From: Methylolobus aquaticus
GTDB lineage: Bacteria > Pseudomonadota > Gammaproteobacteria > Methylococcales > Methylococcaceae
DNA length: 64,000 bases
Assembly (NCBI GenBank): GCA_004168015.1
Contig: SEYW01000015.1
Coordinates: forward strand, 1-64,000
Reading direction: 5' to 3'
Shown piece by piece: positions 43,767 to 52,363 of this stretch. The notes beneath the pieces are model-generated. The model was given only the letters and a program-made list of their open reading frames with translations. It was not told the DNA's origin and made no database searches. The first letter of the stretch is position 1, and every line of letters starts with the position of its first letter. The position numbers were made by a program, and so were the translations under genes.

Positions 43767-46409
43767 TCAGGCTCTTCGCCGCGCCGGTTTGAGCGTCCAA
43801 GTGCTGAAGGCCGGGAGTACGATCAGGGAGCAGACCAGCGACAGCAACAAGCCGATCGCCAGTAACATGCCGATGCTGGCAGTGCCCCGGTGATGGGTGA
43901 AAGCCAGACTCACAAAACTGAATACGGTGGTCAGTGCGCCGAAGAACACCCCTTTGGCTTCACTGGTACTCAATAGGTTCCGTTCGCCCTGGCGCAAATA
44001 GTGCAGCCGATGCGCCATGTGAATGCCGTTGTCGACGCCCAGACCGAAGAGCAGGGGCAGCACGATGATGTTCGCGAAATTGAACGGGATGCCAAGGACC
44101 ACGGTCATGGCCGCCGTGAACAGCGATGCGAGCAGCAGCGGGAGCAGGACCAGCACCGTATCGCGCAGGCTGCGCAACATGATCAGGAGCAACAGGGTGA
44201 TCGCACCAAAGGCGGCCGTGAAGGCCTCAGTGAACGCCTGCAGCACGGCCTCCATGGACTCCAGGTAGGTTACCGGCAGGTCGGTGACGTCCGGATCCAG
44301 GGCCTGCGCCTCACGGATGAATGTGCGCAGATTTTCCAGATCGGACAGGTCCTGCCGCGGATAGATCTGCAACCGATAGAGTCCATCCTTGCTGACCCAG
44401 CGCTCCCGCAGGTCGGCGGGTAGTGTCGCCTGCGCGATCGGCTCCGCGAGCAGGCTGGTTTGCAGATTGTGGAGGGTCATAGGGAGGTCGCCGAGAATGG
44501 CCGTCTGCAGCCGCTGGAGCAAGGCCTCGCGCGCCGATGCGTCGAGTGGCTGCAGTGCGGTCAGGAAAGCGGCCAACGCAGTATCCAGGGCGCCGAGCGA
44601 TGGCGTCCCGAGCGCAGCGTGCTGACGTTGGATCAAGGCGCGAAAGGCTTCCAGCGAGTCAAGTCGGGCAGGCGCGCTGCGTGGCGTGTCGGGGAAGTGC
44701 TGCAACTGTGGACCGAGCAGCAGCGACAATTCCTCGATGATGGCAAGCTTCTCGTCCTGTGAGTCGGGTATCAGGCTGAGGACGGAAAACACGTGGTCGA
44801 CGCTTGGAAGCGCCTCGAAACGCGCGGTCTTGTCCCGGACCTCGGTTTCGCTGGTGGCGAAGGCTGCCAGGGTCATCGGCGAGGTGTCCTTTGACTTCAA
44901 TAGATACTGGAAAGTCTGCACCGATTCCGAGTTCGGATCCCTGAGGTTGATGGGGTTGAAGTCGACACGGACCCGCGTCAGCAACACCAGCGCGATCACG
45001 GTCAGGACGATCGTGATCCAGCGTATCGACGCCGCGTGCTGGATCGGCCAGTCGGCCAGCATGAAACCGGCACGTTCCAGGTGCCCTGCAGCGTGGATAC
45101 CGGGCTTTGGCGGCATCAGCTTGATCAGCGCCGGGAGGACGGTGAACGTTGTCCCGAGCGCGATGAACATGCTGGTGCCCGAGATCATGCCGAGTTCCGC
45201 AACGCCGACATAACTGGTCGGTATGAAGGCGTAGAGACCGATTGCGGCCGTCATCGTGCAGAGCACCAGGGAGCCTCCGGTCGACAGAAAAGTGTTCCGC
45301 AGGGCTGCCGAGACCGGCAGGCCACGCAACATCAGCTCGCGGTAGCGCAGGCAGAAGTGAGAGGAATAGGCATCGCCCATGCCGATGAACAGGACGGCGA
45401 AAGCGATGGAGATCATGTTAAGCTGGCCGATGGCGGCGGCCGCGAAACCCAGCGACAGGATCAGGCCCATGGTCAGCGAAATCATCGTCGCCAGCATCAG
45501 CTTGAAGGAGCGAAACGCAATCCAAAGCGTCAGACAGACCAGCAGCAGCGACCCGGCGCCGGCAGCGATCATATCCATGCCGATGGTCGCCATTTCCTCG
45601 TATTCGAGCATTACCTCACCGGTCAGACGCACCCGGATGTCAGTCGCTAGAGTCTGTTTGGCCTCCCCGATCGCCGCTGTGATCGCCTGATACGACTGCT
45701 CGGCCGGCATCATGCGATTGTAGTCCAGTACCGGCGTGACGAAGACGAGTCGCTTCGTCAAACCCAGGCCTTCCTGATCCTTCATCATCAGTTGCTGCCA
45801 GGACAACCGGTAGGGGCGGTTCTGTTCAGTGGCCCGCAAGGCGTCCGTGAGGCGGCCGACGATGGGATCGAGATCGAGGTCGAGGTCCTGGTCCTTATGC
45901 GTCAGGGCATCGCCGATGATCGAGAACAAACCGTCCAGACTGAAGTCCTCGGACAGTCGCCCGATGAAGGGTTGCGCGGTCGCCAGTTCGTTGGAGAGCG
46001 CCTCAAGTTTGGGCAGGTCCAGATAAAGCAACCCGTTGCGGGCGAAGAACTCGCCTTCGTCGGGGATGTAGACGGACTTGATGAAGTCGCGCCGGCTGCG
46101 CAATGCGGTCGCGAGTTCTTTCACGGCCGACGCGGTCTGCTCTGGTGTGGCCGCTTCCACGACCATCAGAAAGGTGCTGATGTCTTGCGGAAATTCCCGC
46201 TCCAGGCGCAAGCGATTCTTCTGAAACGGCAGGTCGGCCGAAAGCATTTCCGCCGTGTTCGCATTGACGCTCAGGTTCTCCATCGCATAGCGCAGCGTCC
46301 ACGCGGTGCCGACGACAAACGCGAGCACGACGAGCAGCGGATAACGGAGAACATGCCCTTCCCACCAGTTGATCAGGCGTACGGCTGGACGGTGGGCGTT
46401 GGTACTCAT
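43767..46409 (-). CDS. hpnN: HpnN hopanoid RND transporter
   Basis: About 880 residues, MMPL/RND superfamily. A first membrane helix near residue 25, a large periplasmic loop (about 45-270), helices 2-6 (about 270-430; FAVLFIGMGDAYSSHF), another large loop (about 460-700), then five helices (LLFGLGVDNGIHMAHRLHY, VLPAFSTW). HpnN carries hopanoids from inner to outer membrane in Rhodopseudomonas palustris. I chose ATG 46409; the frame also reaches a TTG at 46421 just after a T-rich run. Gap to hpnG 38 bp. Position in the operon and length make HpnN near certain against other MMPL proteins. Confidence 0.93.
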   Translation of the reverse strand: MSTNAHRPAVRLINWWEGHVLRYPLLVVLAFVVGTAWTLRYAMENLSVNANTAEMLSADLPFQKNRLRLEREFPQDISTFLMVVEAATPEQTASAVKELATALRSRRDFIKSVYIPDEGEFFARNGLLYLDLPKLEALSNELATAQPFIGRLSEDFSLDGLFSIIGDALTHKDQDLDLDLDPIVGRLTDALRATEQNRPYRLSWQQLMMKDQEGLGLTKRLVFVTPVLDYNRMMPAEQSYQAITAAIGEAKQTLATDIRVRLTGEVMLEYEEMATIGMDMIAAGAGSLLLVCLTLWIAFRSFKLMLATMISLTMGLILSLGFAAAAIGQLNMISIAFAVLFIGMGDAYSSHFCLRYRELMLRGLPVSAALRNTFLSTGGSLVLCTMTAAIGLYAFIPTSYVGVAELGMISGTSMFIALGTTFTVLPALIKLMPPKPGIHAAGHLERAGFMLADWPIQHAASIRWITIVLTVIALVLLTRVRVDFNPINLRDPNSESVQTFQYLLKSKDTSPMTLAAFATSETEVRDKTARFEALPSVDHVFSVLSLIPDSQDEKLAIIEELSLLLGPQLQHFPDTPRSAPARLDSLEAFRALIQRQHAALGTPSLGALDTALAAFLTALQPLDASAREALLQRLQTAILGDLPMTLHNLQTSLLAEPIAQATLPADLRERWVSKDGLYRLQIYPRQDLSDLENLRTFIREAQALDPDVTDLPVTYLESMEAVLQAFTEAFTAAFGAITLLLLIMLRSLRDTVLVLLPLLLASLFTAAMTVVLGIPFNFANIIVLPLLFGLGVDNGIHMAHRLHYLRQGERNLLSTSEAKGVFFGALTTVFSFVSLAFTHHRGTASIGMLLAIGLLLSLVCSLIVLPAFSTWTLKPARRRA

Positions 46410-46447
46410 CTCAGGAAACAAAAAAAAGTAATGCGGCCGGCGCGAAG

Positions 46448-47167
46448 TCAGGGCTGGCCGAGTCCCAGGCCTGCGTGCGTCTTGACTGCAGAGAGCGTCT
46501 GCATAGCGCGGCGAAAGGCGCGTCCGAGTCTCAGCAGCGGGGCGATCTCAGTGGGGGTCCAGAGCAGTTGCAGCAATAGACGGTTGACGATCAACTCGCC
46601 GTCGCTATCGAGCGCCGCCTGTGCGGCGCGGGGAAGGGTCACCGCTGCCGCGTCGACGATCGACCGTATGGCTAGACAGGGCAAGCCATATTTTTCGGCC
46701 GTCCGCGTTACGGCACCCGACTCCATGTCCGTCGCAATGGCGCCGGATGCTGCGTGCAGATTGCGTTTGGCTGTGGAAGAACCGACGATACCGATGCTCT
46801 CCGTCATCGACTCCGTGCGGATCGGGGTTGTCGGTTGCAGTCGTGTCAACAGCCGCTCATGCCACGGGCCGGCCAGATGAACTGTAGTACCGTCGGCAAA
46901 AATCAGTTCCCGCGGGATGACCAGGTCTCCGGGTAGAAGCTCATCGCACAGGGCCCCTGCGCAGCCCCAGGAGACGAGGCGGCGGGCGCCCTGAGCGACC
47001 AGCGTCTCAGCAGCGGCGGCGGCATTGGCTGCGCCGGCGCCGGCCACCGCAACGCGATGCCCTCTGTCCAGTGACAGAATGTCACCGCGACGGGCAGGCT
47101 CGGACGTCAGCGTGCGACACTCGGGCGGCAGCGCGACGACGTAGCCTATGGCCTCCGCATCATCCAC
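46448..47167 (-). CDS. hpnG: HpnG, hopanoid-associated nucleosidase/phosphorylase
   Basis: A 239-residue nucleoside-phosphorylase-fold protein that removes adenine from adenosylhopane to give ribosylhopane or its phosphate. Seen: VALPPECRTL, VAVAGAGAANAAAAAETLVAQG, WGCAGALCDELLPGDLVIP and ATDMESGAVTRTAEKYGLPCLAIRSIVD, the substrate-binding strand pair of the MTA/SAH nucleosidase family. It overlaps the end of shc by eight bases. With hpnH on the other strand it forms the two-step start of side-chain extension. ATG 47167. Confidence 0.92.
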   Translation of the reverse strand: MDDAEAIGYVVALPPECRTLTSEPARRGDILSLDRGHRVAVAGAGAANAAAAAETLVAQGARRLVSWGCAGALCDELLPGDLVIPRELIFADGTTVHLAGPWHERLLTRLQPTTPIRTESMTESIGIVGSSTAKRNLHAASGAIATDMESGAVTRTAEKYGLPCLAIRSIVDAAAVTLPRAAQAALDSDGELIVNRLLLQLLWTPTEIAPLLRLGRAFRRAMQTLSAVKTHAGLGLGQP

Positions 47168-49115
47168 GAGTCTCGTTCCGATACCGGGCCAGGGCCCAAA
47201 GCGGGAAGAACTTGTCGTATCCGTGATACTTCAGATAGAAGACTTTCGGGAATCCCGGCGCCGTGAAGCAGCCATCGGCCCAGAATCCGTCCGCTTGCTG
47301 CTGGCGCAGCAGGAAATCCACGCCGGCGCGAACTTCGTCCGAATCTGCCTCGCCGGCCGCCATCAGGGCGATCAGCGCGAGACCGGTCTGGAACGCCGTG
47401 CTGGTATGGAAGCGCCCACTGAGGCGGGTGTCGTGGTAGCTGTAGTTGTCTTCGCCCCAGCCGCCATCTTCCCGCTGCACGCTCTTTAGCCAGGCGACGG
47501 CCTTACGGACGCTGGGGTCGTCCTTCGGAATACCGGCCTTTTCGTAGCCGAGCAGGACCGACCAGGTGCCGTAAATGTAGTTCGTACCCCAACGCCCGAA
47601 CCAGGAGCCATCGGGTTCCTGCTCCCGGCGCAGGTATTCGATACAGGCGTCGACGACAGGGCGGACTTCCGGCCGCTGTTCGAGTGTATTGGCCAGGAAC
47701 ATCGCGCACCGGCCGCTGACATCCGCGGTTGGCGGATCGAGCAGGGCCCCGTGATCGGCGAAGGGTATGTGGTTCAGGTAATAGTGGGTATTATCGGCGT
47801 CGAAGGCGCCGAATCCGCCGTTCTTCGACTGCATGCCGGCGATCCAGGTCGTGGCCAGTTCGAGCGTGCGGTCGAACTGCGGATCCTCGGCCTGCAACAT
47901 GGCCTGGGCGACCACGGCGCTGTCATCGACGTCCGGATAATATGGGTTTTCGTACTGGAAGGCCCAGCCGCCGCCCTCAAGTCCCGGCCGGTTCACGCGC
48001 CAGTCACCCGGTGCGTCCGTGACCTGCTTGCTGGCCAGCCATTGCAGGCCGCGGATCAATGCCGCCGATGTTTCGGCGTCGGGATCCAGCCGATTGGCTT
48101 CCTGCAAAGCTAGCGAGGTCAGCGCGGTATCCCAGACCGGCGATACGCAGGGTTGACAATAGGCCGTGTCCCCATCGATGACCAACAGGCGCTCCAGGGC
48201 TTCCTTCGCGAGACGGCGACGCTCGTCCTCGGGAGGGACGCCGAGGTAGTCCAGGGCCTCGTAAGCGTTGACCATCGCCGGGAAAATCGCACCGAGGCCA
48301 TCGACACCGTTCAGGCGTTCCGAAAACCAGTCCAGCGCCTTCTGCGTTGCGCGCTGACGCATCGAGCGGGGAATGAGCGGTTCCAGGCTTCGTCCGAAAC
48401 GTTCCAGTGCGAGGATGGCTTTCCCCAGCGGCGTTTTCACATGGGAGAAATAGTTGCGCTCCTCGTTGGGATCGACGGTGAAGAGTTCACGCACATGGAC
48501 CCCATTAGGATTGCGCGCCTTGACCTTGTAGCTGCAGAGAATGAACAGCGGCACCATGACGGTTCGCGACCAGTAGGACACTTTGTCCAGATGGAAGGGA
48601 AACCATTTTGGCAGCAACATGATTTCGACCGGGATGAACGGGACGCCGCGCCAGGGAATCTGCTCGAACATGGCGAGCATGATGCGAGTAAACACGTTCG
48701 CCCGGGCCGCGCCGCCCTGTTCCAGAATCCAGCCGCGGGCCTTGACCATGTGCGGTGCATCGATCGAGTCCCCGGCGCATTTCAGCGCGTAGTAGACTTT
48801 TACGGTGCAACTGATGTCGCCGGGCCCGCCGGTGAACAGCGGGTAACTCCCGTCCTGCTGTTGCCGGCCGCGCAGGAAATGGGCGATCTTTGCCTGCAAC
48901 CCGACATCGATCTCATCCATGTAATGCATCATCAGGATGTATTCGGACGGGATCGTGCAATCCGCTTCAAGTTCGAAGACCCAGAAACCGTCTTTGTGCT
49001 GCATCTGTAACAGCGCATCGCGGGCCTCGCGGACCGAACGGTCGAGAGGGGATTCCGAGGCTGCGGCCGTTGCGGCGAAGTCGCTGTCGAAGGTGTCTAT
49101 GGCGTCTTTGAACAT
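47160..49115 (-). CDS. shc: Squalene-hopene cyclase
   Basis: Cyclises squalene to diploptene/diplopterol at the inner membrane. The catalytic DxDD is D395-V-D397-D398 in YYPDVDDSAVV. Several QW repeats are visible, such as LQMQHKDGFW, LRGRQQQDGSYPLF, VQREDGGWGEDNYSY, LRREQEPDGSWFGRWG and LRQQQADGFWADG. Length 651 is normal. It lies 24 bp after the squalene synthase gene, which supplies its substrate, and overlaps hpnG. ATG 49115. Near-certain call; typical bacterial SHC, no missing residues seen. Confidence 0.97.
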   Translation of the reverse strand: MFKDAIDTFDSDFAATAAASESPLDRSVREARDALLQMQHKDGFWVFELEADCTIPSEYILMMHYMDEIDVGLQAKIAHFLRGRQQQDGSYPLFTGGPGDISCTVKVYYALKCAGDSIDAPHMVKARGWILEQGGAARANVFTRIMLAMFEQIPWRGVPFIPVEIMLLPKWFPFHLDKVSYWSRTVMVPLFILCSYKVKARNPNGVHVRELFTVDPNEERNYFSHVKTPLGKAILALERFGRSLEPLIPRSMRQRATQKALDWFSERLNGVDGLGAIFPAMVNAYEALDYLGVPPEDERRRLAKEALERLLVIDGDTAYCQPCVSPVWDTALTSLALQEANRLDPDAETSAALIRGLQWLASKQVTDAPGDWRVNRPGLEGGGWAFQYENPYYPDVDDSAVVAQAMLQAEDPQFDRTLELATTWIAGMQSKNGGFGAFDADNTHYYLNHIPFADHGALLDPPTADVSGRCAMFLANTLEQRPEVRPVVDACIEYLRREQEPDGSWFGRWGTNYIYGTWSVLLGYEKAGIPKDDPSVRKAVAWLKSVQREDGGWGEDNYSYHDTRLSGRFHTSTAFQTGLALIALMAAGEADSDEVRAGVDFLLRQQQADGFWADGCFTAPGFPKVFYLKYHGYDKFFPLWALARYRNETRG

Positions 49116-49139
49116 AGGTCGTCCTGCCCCCGTGACGGG

Positions 49140-50297
49140 TTAAATGCGTGAAGTATCGGTGGTGTCCGGGGTGGGGGAGTGCACCTTGCCGGCGCGCGGC
49201 AACCCCAATCCGGCCAAATAGAAGACGCCCCGCAACAGGCTGTCGTGGCTGCGAGTCAGGCGGGAAGTCGCAATCGTGGCTTTCACCGCGCGTCGGGTAA
49301 TCTTGACCTCGGAAGAGCGGGAAAAGCGAAGGTTCCGGTGGATCTTGCGCAGGGTCAACACGGCCATGCCGAGCGCCCACAGGCAGAATTCGCGTATTCC
49401 GGTTTCGTGGGCCGGGATCAGCAGGGTGTACTGCAGCGCATTCTTGAGGTGTCCGTGCGCGACGCCGATCAATTGGCTGAATCCCGCGCGGAACGCATCG
49501 CTATCGTGGGATGAAGCCAGTTCGCACAAGTCGAAGCCGCCTTGTTCGAACACGTCTCGCGGCAGCCAGCAGACACCACGCGACTGATCATCCCACAGGT
49601 CCTTCAGAATGTTCGTCATTTGCAGACCCTGGCCGAAGGACACAGCGAGCCCCAGCATGTCATCCCGGTGGCGCGCGATTTCGGGCGAATACAGGCAGAA
49701 CAGTTTCGTCAGCATTTCGCCAACCACGCCCGCCACGTAGTAGCAATAAAGGCCCATCTCTTCGAGCGTCGCCAGGCCGCAGCTCAGGTCGCGATCCTGG
49801 AAGGCAGCCATGCCGCCCGCCATGGTGGCCACACAGGTGGCCAAGGCGGCCCGCTGCTCCGGCTCGAAGGAATGCGTGATGGCGATGACGCGGGGCATGA
49901 CGGCAATCAGCGCATGCTCGGCGGGCAGGGTGTTCTCTGACAGACGGGGTGAGAGTGCGGTTGTAAGACCTTGCGCATCCTCGGACCCATCGACGACGCG
50001 GGCGAACCGCTCACAGAAAACCCGCTTTTCGGCGCCATCGAGCGCGACCTCGTCTTCAATCGTGTCGACGATCCGGCAGAGAAGGTACGCGTTGGAAACC
50101 GGACGTGCGAGTTCGGGCGGGAGTTGCGGGATCGTGAGAGCGAAGGTGCGGGAAACGCCCTCGAGCAATCGGGCTTGCAATGCATCGTCATCGAGCGTGG
50201 CGAGCGCCAGGTGAGCGTCGCTGGTCCAGCTTTCGCACCTTTTCGCGACAGGTCCGCCGTTAGACTGGACTGCGGTGCCGTGGGCCTTCAGGGTCAT
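49140..50297 (-). CDS. sqs: Squalene synthase (farnesyl-diphosphate farnesyltransferase type)
   Basis: A 385-residue trans-prenyltransferase. First Asp motif: DTIED (78-82); second: NILKDLWDD (D233, D236, D237); FALTIPQLP and GGMAAFQDRD also fit the eukaryote-like squalene synthase (Sqs) group rather than HpnC or HpnD. Sqs turns two farnesyl diphosphates into squalene in one enzyme; consistent with this, no hpnC, hpnD or hpnE is in the window. A hydrophobic tail near 340-370 may attach it to the membrane. ATG 50297 has GGAG three bases upstream. It begins the sqs-shc-hpnG-hpnN-hpnO-copC-copD operon. Confidence 0.9.
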   Translation of the reverse strand: MTLKAHGTAVQSNGGPVAKRCESWTSDAHLALATLDDDALQARLLEGVSRTFALTIPQLPPELARPVSNAYLLCRIVDTIEDEVALDGAEKRVFCERFARVVDGSEDAQGLTTALSPRLSENTLPAEHALIAVMPRVIAITHSFEPEQRAALATCVATMAGGMAAFQDRDLSCGLATLEEMGLYCYYVAGVVGEMLTKLFCLYSPEIARHRDDMLGLAVSFGQGLQMTNILKDLWDDQSRGVCWLPRDVFEQGGFDLCELASSHDSDAFRAGFSQLIGVAHGHLKNALQYTLLIPAHETGIREFCLWALGMAVLTLRKIHRNLRFSRSSEVKITRRAVKATIATSRLTRSHDSLLRGVFYLAGLGLPRAGKVHSPTPDTTDTSRI

Positions 50298-50318
50298 AAA
50301 CTCCGGAAAATTGTGATA

Positions 50319-50346
50319 TTTTTACCAAATTGCTACAGCGCGTCAA
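50319..50346 (-). promoter_or_regulatory. Candidate sigma70 promoter for the hopanoid operon
   Basis: Read on the minus strand: TTGACG (50346-50341), 16-nt spacer, TAAAAA (50324-50319). It lies just upstream of the sqs start with a short leader. Found by eye. Confidence 0.5.
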
Positions 50347-50370
50347 CGCTGTTGCATAATGACAAAATAT

Positions 50371-50399
50371 TTGCCTAAAACGCAACTGTCGACTATGAT
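50371..50399 (+). promoter_or_regulatory. Candidate sigma70 promoter for hpnH
   Basis: TTGCCT (50371-50376), exactly 17 nt, then TATGAT (50394-50399). This gives an untranslated leader of about 150 nt before hpnH. It lies back to back with the minus-strand promoter, so one regulator could act on both. Confidence 0.55.
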
Positions 50400-50554
50400 G
50401 GCCTAGAGTTAGAGTGTAATCAAGTAAATATCGGACGCGGAGCTAATCCGGAGCGCACTCGTCAGGAATTGACTGATCAGGTATAGTGCGCAGTCAGGTC
50501 CGGACCGTCCTTGATTAGCTTGGATGTCGTAAGAAAACCACAGGAGAGGCGACC

Positions 50555-51667
50555 ATGAGCGTACCTTTGCGGCAACAGTTTACGGTAGCGAAATATCTGC
50601 TGAAGCAGAAACTGCAGGGCGTGAAACGCTACCCGTTGGTCCTGATGCTTGAGCCTCTGTTTCGCTGCAACCTGGCCTGCGCCGGCTGCGGGAAAATCGA
50701 TTACCCGGACGAGATCCTTAATCGCCGGCTGAGCATCGACGAGTGTTTGCAGGCAGTGGACGAATGCGGGGCGCCAATCGTCTCTATCGCCGGCGGAGAG
50801 CCCTTGCTGCACAAGGAGTTGCCCGAGATCGTCGAGGGCATCATCGCGCGCGGTAAATACGTTTATCTGTGCACCAACGCGCTGCTGCTCAAGAAGCGGA
50901 TCAACGATTATAAACCATCTCCGTTCCTCACGTTCTCCATACACCTGGACGGAAACAAGGAGCGGCATGATGCGTCCGTCTGCCAGCAAGGCGTGTTCGA
51001 CCGGGCGGTCGAGGCGATCGAAATGGCGATGGCGAAAGGCTTTCGTGTGACCGTTAATTGCACGCTGTTCCAGGGGGAAGGCGCGGAAGAGGTCGCCGAA
51101 TTTCTGGATCATACGAAACGCCTGGGTGTCGAGGGCGTGACGATTGCTCCGGGATTCAGCTACGAGCACGCGCCGCAGCAGGACATCTTCATCAAGATGC
51201 AGGAGAGCAAGAATCTGTTCCGCAACCTTTTCAAGATCGGGCGCGGACGCAAATGGAAGCTGAATCACTCCAGCCTTTATCTCGATTTCCTCGCCGGCAA
51301 CCAGTCGTACAACTGCACGCCATGGGGTAACCCGACGCGGAATGTGTTCGGCTGGCAGAAGCCCTGTTACCTGCTGGTCGACGAGGGCTACGCGCCGAGC
51401 TACAAGGCGTTGATCGAAGACACGCCGTGGCACAAGTACGGGAACTCGAAGAACCCGAAATGCGCGAACTGCATGGCGCACTGTGGCTATGAGGCCACAG
51501 CCGTAGAGGATGCGATGCGCAAGCCCTGGAAGGCAGCCTGGGTGTCCTTGATGGGGCCGCGGACATCCGGACCACTGGCGCCTGAGGCGGTTCCGGAATA
51601 TGAGTCCGATGTCCAGCCCGTGACGGCTTCAGCAAGGCCGTCAATCCGCATTCAAGCGGTCGACTGA
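50555..51667 (+). CDS. hpnH: HpnH radical SAM adenosylhopane synthase
   Basis: Adds 5'-deoxyadenosine to diploptene, the first side-chain step of C35 hopanoids. The radical SAM cluster motif is C38-x3-C42-x2-C45 in FRCNLACAGCGKIDYP. Next: SIAGGEPLLHKELPEIV and FSIHLDGNKERHDASV. A C-terminal Cys group (CTPWGNPTRN, PCYLLVD, CANCMAHCGYE) may hold an auxiliary cluster. Length 370 is typical of HpnH. ATG 50555 follows AGGAGAGG. It is divergent from the sqs operon and ends at a strong terminator. Confidence 0.96.
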   Translation: MSVPLRQQFTVAKYLLKQKLQGVKRYPLVLMLEPLFRCNLACAGCGKIDYPDEILNRRLSIDECLQAVDECGAPIVSIAGGEPLLHKELPEIVEGIIARGKYVYLCTNALLLKKRINDYKPSPFLTFSIHLDGNKERHDASVCQQGVFDRAVEAIEMAMAKGFRVTVNCTLFQGEGAEEVAEFLDHTKRLGVEGVTIAPGFSYEHAPQQDIFIKMQESKNLFRNLFKIGRGRKWKLNHSSLYLDFLAGNQSYNCTPWGNPTRNVFGWQKPCYLLVDEGYAPSYKALIEDTPWHKYGNSKNPKCANCMAHCGYEATAVEDAMRKPWKAAWVSLMGPRTSGPLAPEAVPEYESDVQPVTASARPSIRIQAVD

Positions 51668-51712
51668 GGCCCGAAGAAAAAAACCCTTCAGGGGCTTCTG
51701 ACCGGGATCAAG

Positions 51713-51752
51713 GGCGGGGCAGACCATTACCACCGGTCTGCCCCGCCTTTTG
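51713..51752 (+). terminator. Rho-independent terminator after hpnH
   Basis: Perfect 13-bp stem, GGCGGGGCAGACC (51713-51725) with GGTCTGCCCCGCC (51735-51747), nine-base loop, then TTTTGTTGTT. It separates hpnH from the convergent apt gene. Confidence 0.92.
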
Positions 51753-51845
51753 TTGTTCCGACGCTAATGTTCCAAAGCGCGGACACTCGGATGCTGCGGC
51801 CGCGCGGCTATGGCCGAGATTCCGGATCCAGGAAAAATGGCGGCG

Positions 51846-52361
51846 TCAGTAAGCCAGCAGTGAATGAACCGGGTAGTCGTCGAGCACTTGCCGGCCGCCC
51901 AAGCCTTCGAGTTCGATCACGAACGCGCAGCCGACTACCTCGGCATTGAGTTGCCGGATCAGGTCGCAGCTCGCTCTGGCGGTCCCGCCTGTTGCGAGCA
52001 GGTCATCCACCAGCAACACGCGGTCACGATCCCCCACGGCGTCGGTATGCACTTCCAGCGATGCTGACCCATATTCCAGATCATAAGAGACTGACTCGAC
52101 GTCATAGGGCAGTTTGCCCGGTTTGCGCAGCGGCACGAAGCCGACACCCAGTTCCCACGCTGCCAGGGATCCGAAGATAAACCCCCGCGCTTCCATGCCG
52201 CCGACGGCAGTGATGTCCTGATCGCGGAAGGGCTGAACCAAATGATCAACCGCTAGCCGCAATGCGGCGGGATCCCTGACCAGTGGTGTGATGTCGCGGA
52301 AAACGATCCCCGGCTTCGGGAAGTCGGGAATCGCGCGGATTCTTTCGCGCAGGCGGTGCAC
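51846..52361 (-). CDS. apt: Adenine phosphoribosyltransferase
   Basis: Makes AMP from adenine and PRPP. The 171-residue protein has RAIPDFPKPGIVFRDITPL at the N-terminus, EARGFIFGSLAA, and the PRPP loop VLLVDDLLATGGTARA. Start is GTG 52361; a stop codon lies two codons upstream in frame, so no earlier start fits, and it is two bases from the dxs stop. Being right behind dxs in the ispA-dxs-apt order suggests co-transcription. One attractive link is that HpnG releases adenine from adenosylhopane and Apt salvages it; this is an inference from position. Confidence 0.95.
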   Translation of the reverse strand: MHRLRERIRAIPDFPKPGIVFRDITPLVRDPAALRLAVDHLVQPFRDQDITAVGGMEARGFIFGSLAAWELGVGFVPLRKPGKLPYDVESVSYDLEYGSASLEVHTDAVGDRDRVLLVDDLLATGGTARASCDLIRQLNAEVVGCAFVIELEGLGGRQVLDDYPVHSLLAY

Positions 52362-52363
52362 GC

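Noticed and set aside
50468-50486. TTGACT and TATAGT just upstream of hpnH
   Set aside because: The boxes are only seven bases apart, so they cannot form one sigma70 promoter; the pair at 50371-50399 is better.
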